This document shows, in pieces, positions 6,238 through 7,694 of a stretch of 7,694 nt of DNA; the first letter of the stretch is position 1; each line of letters begins with the position of its first letter. The notes below the pieces were generated by a model. It had not been told where the DNA came from. It saw only the letters and a program-made list of their open reading frames with translations, and made no database searches. A program made the translations under genes and the position numbers. This DNA is from Planococcus sp. (in: firmicutes) (GTDB lineage: Bacteria > Bacillota > Bacilli > Bacillales_A > Planococcaceae): assembly GCA_030147455.1 (NCBI GenBank), contig JASKZU010000109.1, forward strand, positions 1-7,694, read 5' to 3'.

Positions 6238-7376
6238 CTCATGCAGTAACGTACGAACACATTAAAACTTGCAAGCAAACAGGTGCACGTCTGGGTATCG
6301 TCCACACGCCGCACGGCTCGTTTGAAACACCAGCCTTTATGCCGGTCGGCACGCAGGCAACTGTCAAGACGATGAGCCCGGAAGAGTTAAAGGCCATGAA
6401 CGCCGGCATCATTTTAAGCAATACCTACCACTTATGGCTGCGTCCAGGCAACGACGTCATCAAAGAAGCAGGCGGCCTGCATAAATTCATGAACTGGGAC
6501 CGCCCGATTCTGACCGACTCCGGCGGATTTCAAGTGTTCTCGCTCAGCGAATTCCGAAACATCAAAGAAGAAGGCGTTCATTTCCGCAACCACATGAACG
6601 GTGACAAACTGTTCCTAAGCCCTGAGAAGGCAATGGAAATCCAAAACGACCTCGGTTCCGATATCATGATGGCATTCGATGAGTGCCCGCCTTACCCGGC
6701 AACTCACGAATATATGAAAGCCAGCGTCGAGCGCACGTCCCGCTGGGCAGAGCGCTGCCTCGAAGCCCATGCACGTCCGCAGGACCAAGGATTGTTTGGC
6801 ATCATCCAAGGAGGCGAATACGAAGACTTGCGCAGACAAAGTGCTGAAGACCTTGTTGCCCTCGATTTTCCAGGATACGCTATCGGCGGCTTGTCAGTCG
6901 GCGAACCGAAAGACGTTATGAACCGTGCGCTTGAATTCACGACACCGTTCATGCCGTTCAATAAGCCGCGCTACTTGATGGGCGTCGGTTCTGCCGATTC
7001 ACTCATTGACGGAGCCATCCGCGGCATCGACATGTTTGACTGCGTCCTGCCGACGCGTATCGCGCGCAACGGAACATTAATGACGAGCACCGGCCGCCAG
7101 AACTTGAAAAATGCCAAGTTTAAGCGTGATTTTAATCCGATTGACGAGAAATGCACATGCTATACGTGCACAAACTATACGCGTGCCTATGTGCATCACT
7201 TGCTGCGCGCAGATGAAACATTCGGAATTCGCCTTACGAGTTATCATAACCTTCATTTTCTGTTAAACTTAATGCAACAGGTGCGTCAAGCGATCCGTGA
7301 AGACCGCCTGGGAGATTTTCGCGAAGAATTTTTTGAAGCGTACGGATTCAACAAGCCGAATGCAAAAAATTTCTGA
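6234..7376 (+). CDS. tgt: tRNA-guanine transglycosylase (queuine/preQ1 family)
   Basis: Encodes 380 residues, matching the roughly 381 of B. subtilis Tgt. The enzyme (EC 2.4.2.29) swaps guanine 34 of GUN-anticodon tRNAs for preQ1, the first tRNA-bound step of queuosine synthesis. The general acid/base aspartate is D95 in LTDSGGFQVFSL, and the nucleophile is D269 in MFDCVLPTRIARNG. The substrate-binding stretch GIIQGG and the glycine-rich AIGGLSVGE are present. The zinc site is C307-x-C309-xx-C312 with H338 in TSYHNLHF, at the same spacing as in E. coli Tgt. AGGAG at 6221-6225 is eight bases before the ATG, inside the end of queA, and the ATGA overlap suggests coupling so that the two enzymes are made together. 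The preQ1 synthesis genes (queC, queD, queE, queF) are not in the window. Confidence 0.98.
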   Translation: MTHAVTYEHIKTCKQTGARLGIVHTPHGSFETPAFMPVGTQATVKTMSPEELKAMNAGIILSNTYHLWLRPGNDVIKEAGGLHKFMNWDRPILTDSGGFQVFSLSEFRNIKEEGVHFRNHMNGDKLFLSPEKAMEIQNDLGSDIMMAFDECPPYPATHEYMKASVERTSRWAERCLEAHARPQDQGLFGIIQGGEYEDLRRQSAEDLVALDFPGYAIGGLSVGEPKDVMNRALEFTTPFMPFNKPRYLMGVGSADSLIDGAIRGIDMFDCVLPTRIARNGTLMTSTGRQNLKNAKFKRDFNPIDEKCTCYTCTNYTRAYVHHLLRADETFGIRLTSYHNLHFLLNLMQQVRQAIREDRLGDFREEFFEAYGFNKPNAKNF

Positions 7377-7417
7377 GGCTGAAAACAATAGAGAACACGA
7401 AAGGGGGAAATTGAACA

Positions 7418-7675
7418 ATGGAAACATTAATTGCGTTATCACCTTTATTATTGATGTTCTTGCTTATGTGGCTTTTCATCATCCGTCCGGCACAAAAACG
7501 CCAAAAATCGACTGCCAATATGCAGTCAGAATTGAAGCGTGGGGACCGTATCGTGACGATCGGCGGCTTGCATGGCCAAGTCGATGCAGTAGACGACACG
7601 ACGATCTACATCACGGTGGCGGATGGCACGCGTTTGCAGTTTGAACGCCAGGCAATCGCCCGCATCGTCGAATAA
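7418..7675 (+). CDS. yajC: Preprotein translocase accessory subunit YajC
   Basis: Encodes 85 residues, a typical YajC size. Residues 4-22 (LIALSPLLLMFLLMWLFII) form a single membrane helix, followed at once by the family signature IRPAQKRQK (22-30) and a small cytosolic domain (MQSELKRGDRIVTIGGLHGQ onwards). The basic residues after the helix predict an N-out, C-in orientation. YajC associates with SecD and SecF and with the SecYEG translocon, but is dispensable in many bacteria. The order tgt-yajC is widely conserved, often with secDF downstream. A GGGGG-rich ribosome site at 7403-7407 lies ten bases before the ATG. Only 41 bases separate it from tgt and no terminator is visible there, so it is probably read from the ruvA promoter. 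Confidence 0.96.
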   Translation: METLIALSPLLLMFLLMWLFIIRPAQKRQKSTANMQSELKRGDRIVTIGGLHGQVDAVDDTTIYITVADGTRLQFERQAIARIVE

Positions 7676-7694
7676 CAAACCGCAAAAAACCGTC

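Noticed and set aside
7297..7644. Plus-strand open frame of 115 residues spanning the end of tgt and most of yajC
   Set aside because: It is out of frame with both genes, which have intact family motifs; its content is a read-through of non-coding and shifted sequence.
7676..7694. Possible left arm of a terminator after yajC (AAAAAACCGTC at the window end)
   Set aside because: The A run followed by CCGTC could pair with a downstream GACGG and T run, but the window ends before any right arm, so it cannot be supported.

Overview
The window is ordinary chromosomal housekeeping sequence from a Gram-positive Bacillota of the order Bacillales. The proteins resemble the Bacillus subtilis Obg, PheB, PheA, NiaR (YrxA), RuvA, RuvB, QueA, Tgt and YajC families along their whole length, and every gene has a strong GGAGG-type ribosome binding site. 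The moderate GC content, the low-similarity Spo0B-like end and the shortened pheA-ruvA interval suggest Planococcaceae (Planococcus or a relative). That placement is inference from memory, not from a search.

Region 1 (1-2830, plus strand) is the end of a Spo0B-like gene followed by obg, pheB and pheA, closely spaced and apparently one transcription unit. It joins a ribosome-associated GTPase to the prephenate dehydratase step of phenylalanine synthesis. Region 2 (2831-3422) holds a strong hairpin terminator placed so that it can serve both pheA and the convergent minus-strand gene niaR. NiaR is a nicotinate-responsive repressor of NAD genes, but no NAD synthesis gene lies beside it here.

Region 3 (3423-3547) is a divergent promoter region with an extended -10 element on each strand. 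Region 4 (3548-7675, plus strand) is ruvA-ruvB-queA-tgt-yajC. It encodes the Holliday junction branch-migration motor, two steps of queuosine tRNA modification, and the small SecDF-associated membrane protein YajC. The ruvB/queA and queA/tgt junctions both have 4-base ATGA overlaps, pointing to translational coupling.

No mobile element, CRISPR array, RNA gene or frameshift was found, and no gap between genes exceeds 300 bases. I saw no undescribed system. The most useful points are the niaR gene separated from its usual nad targets, its possible self-regulatory site, and the shared terminator.
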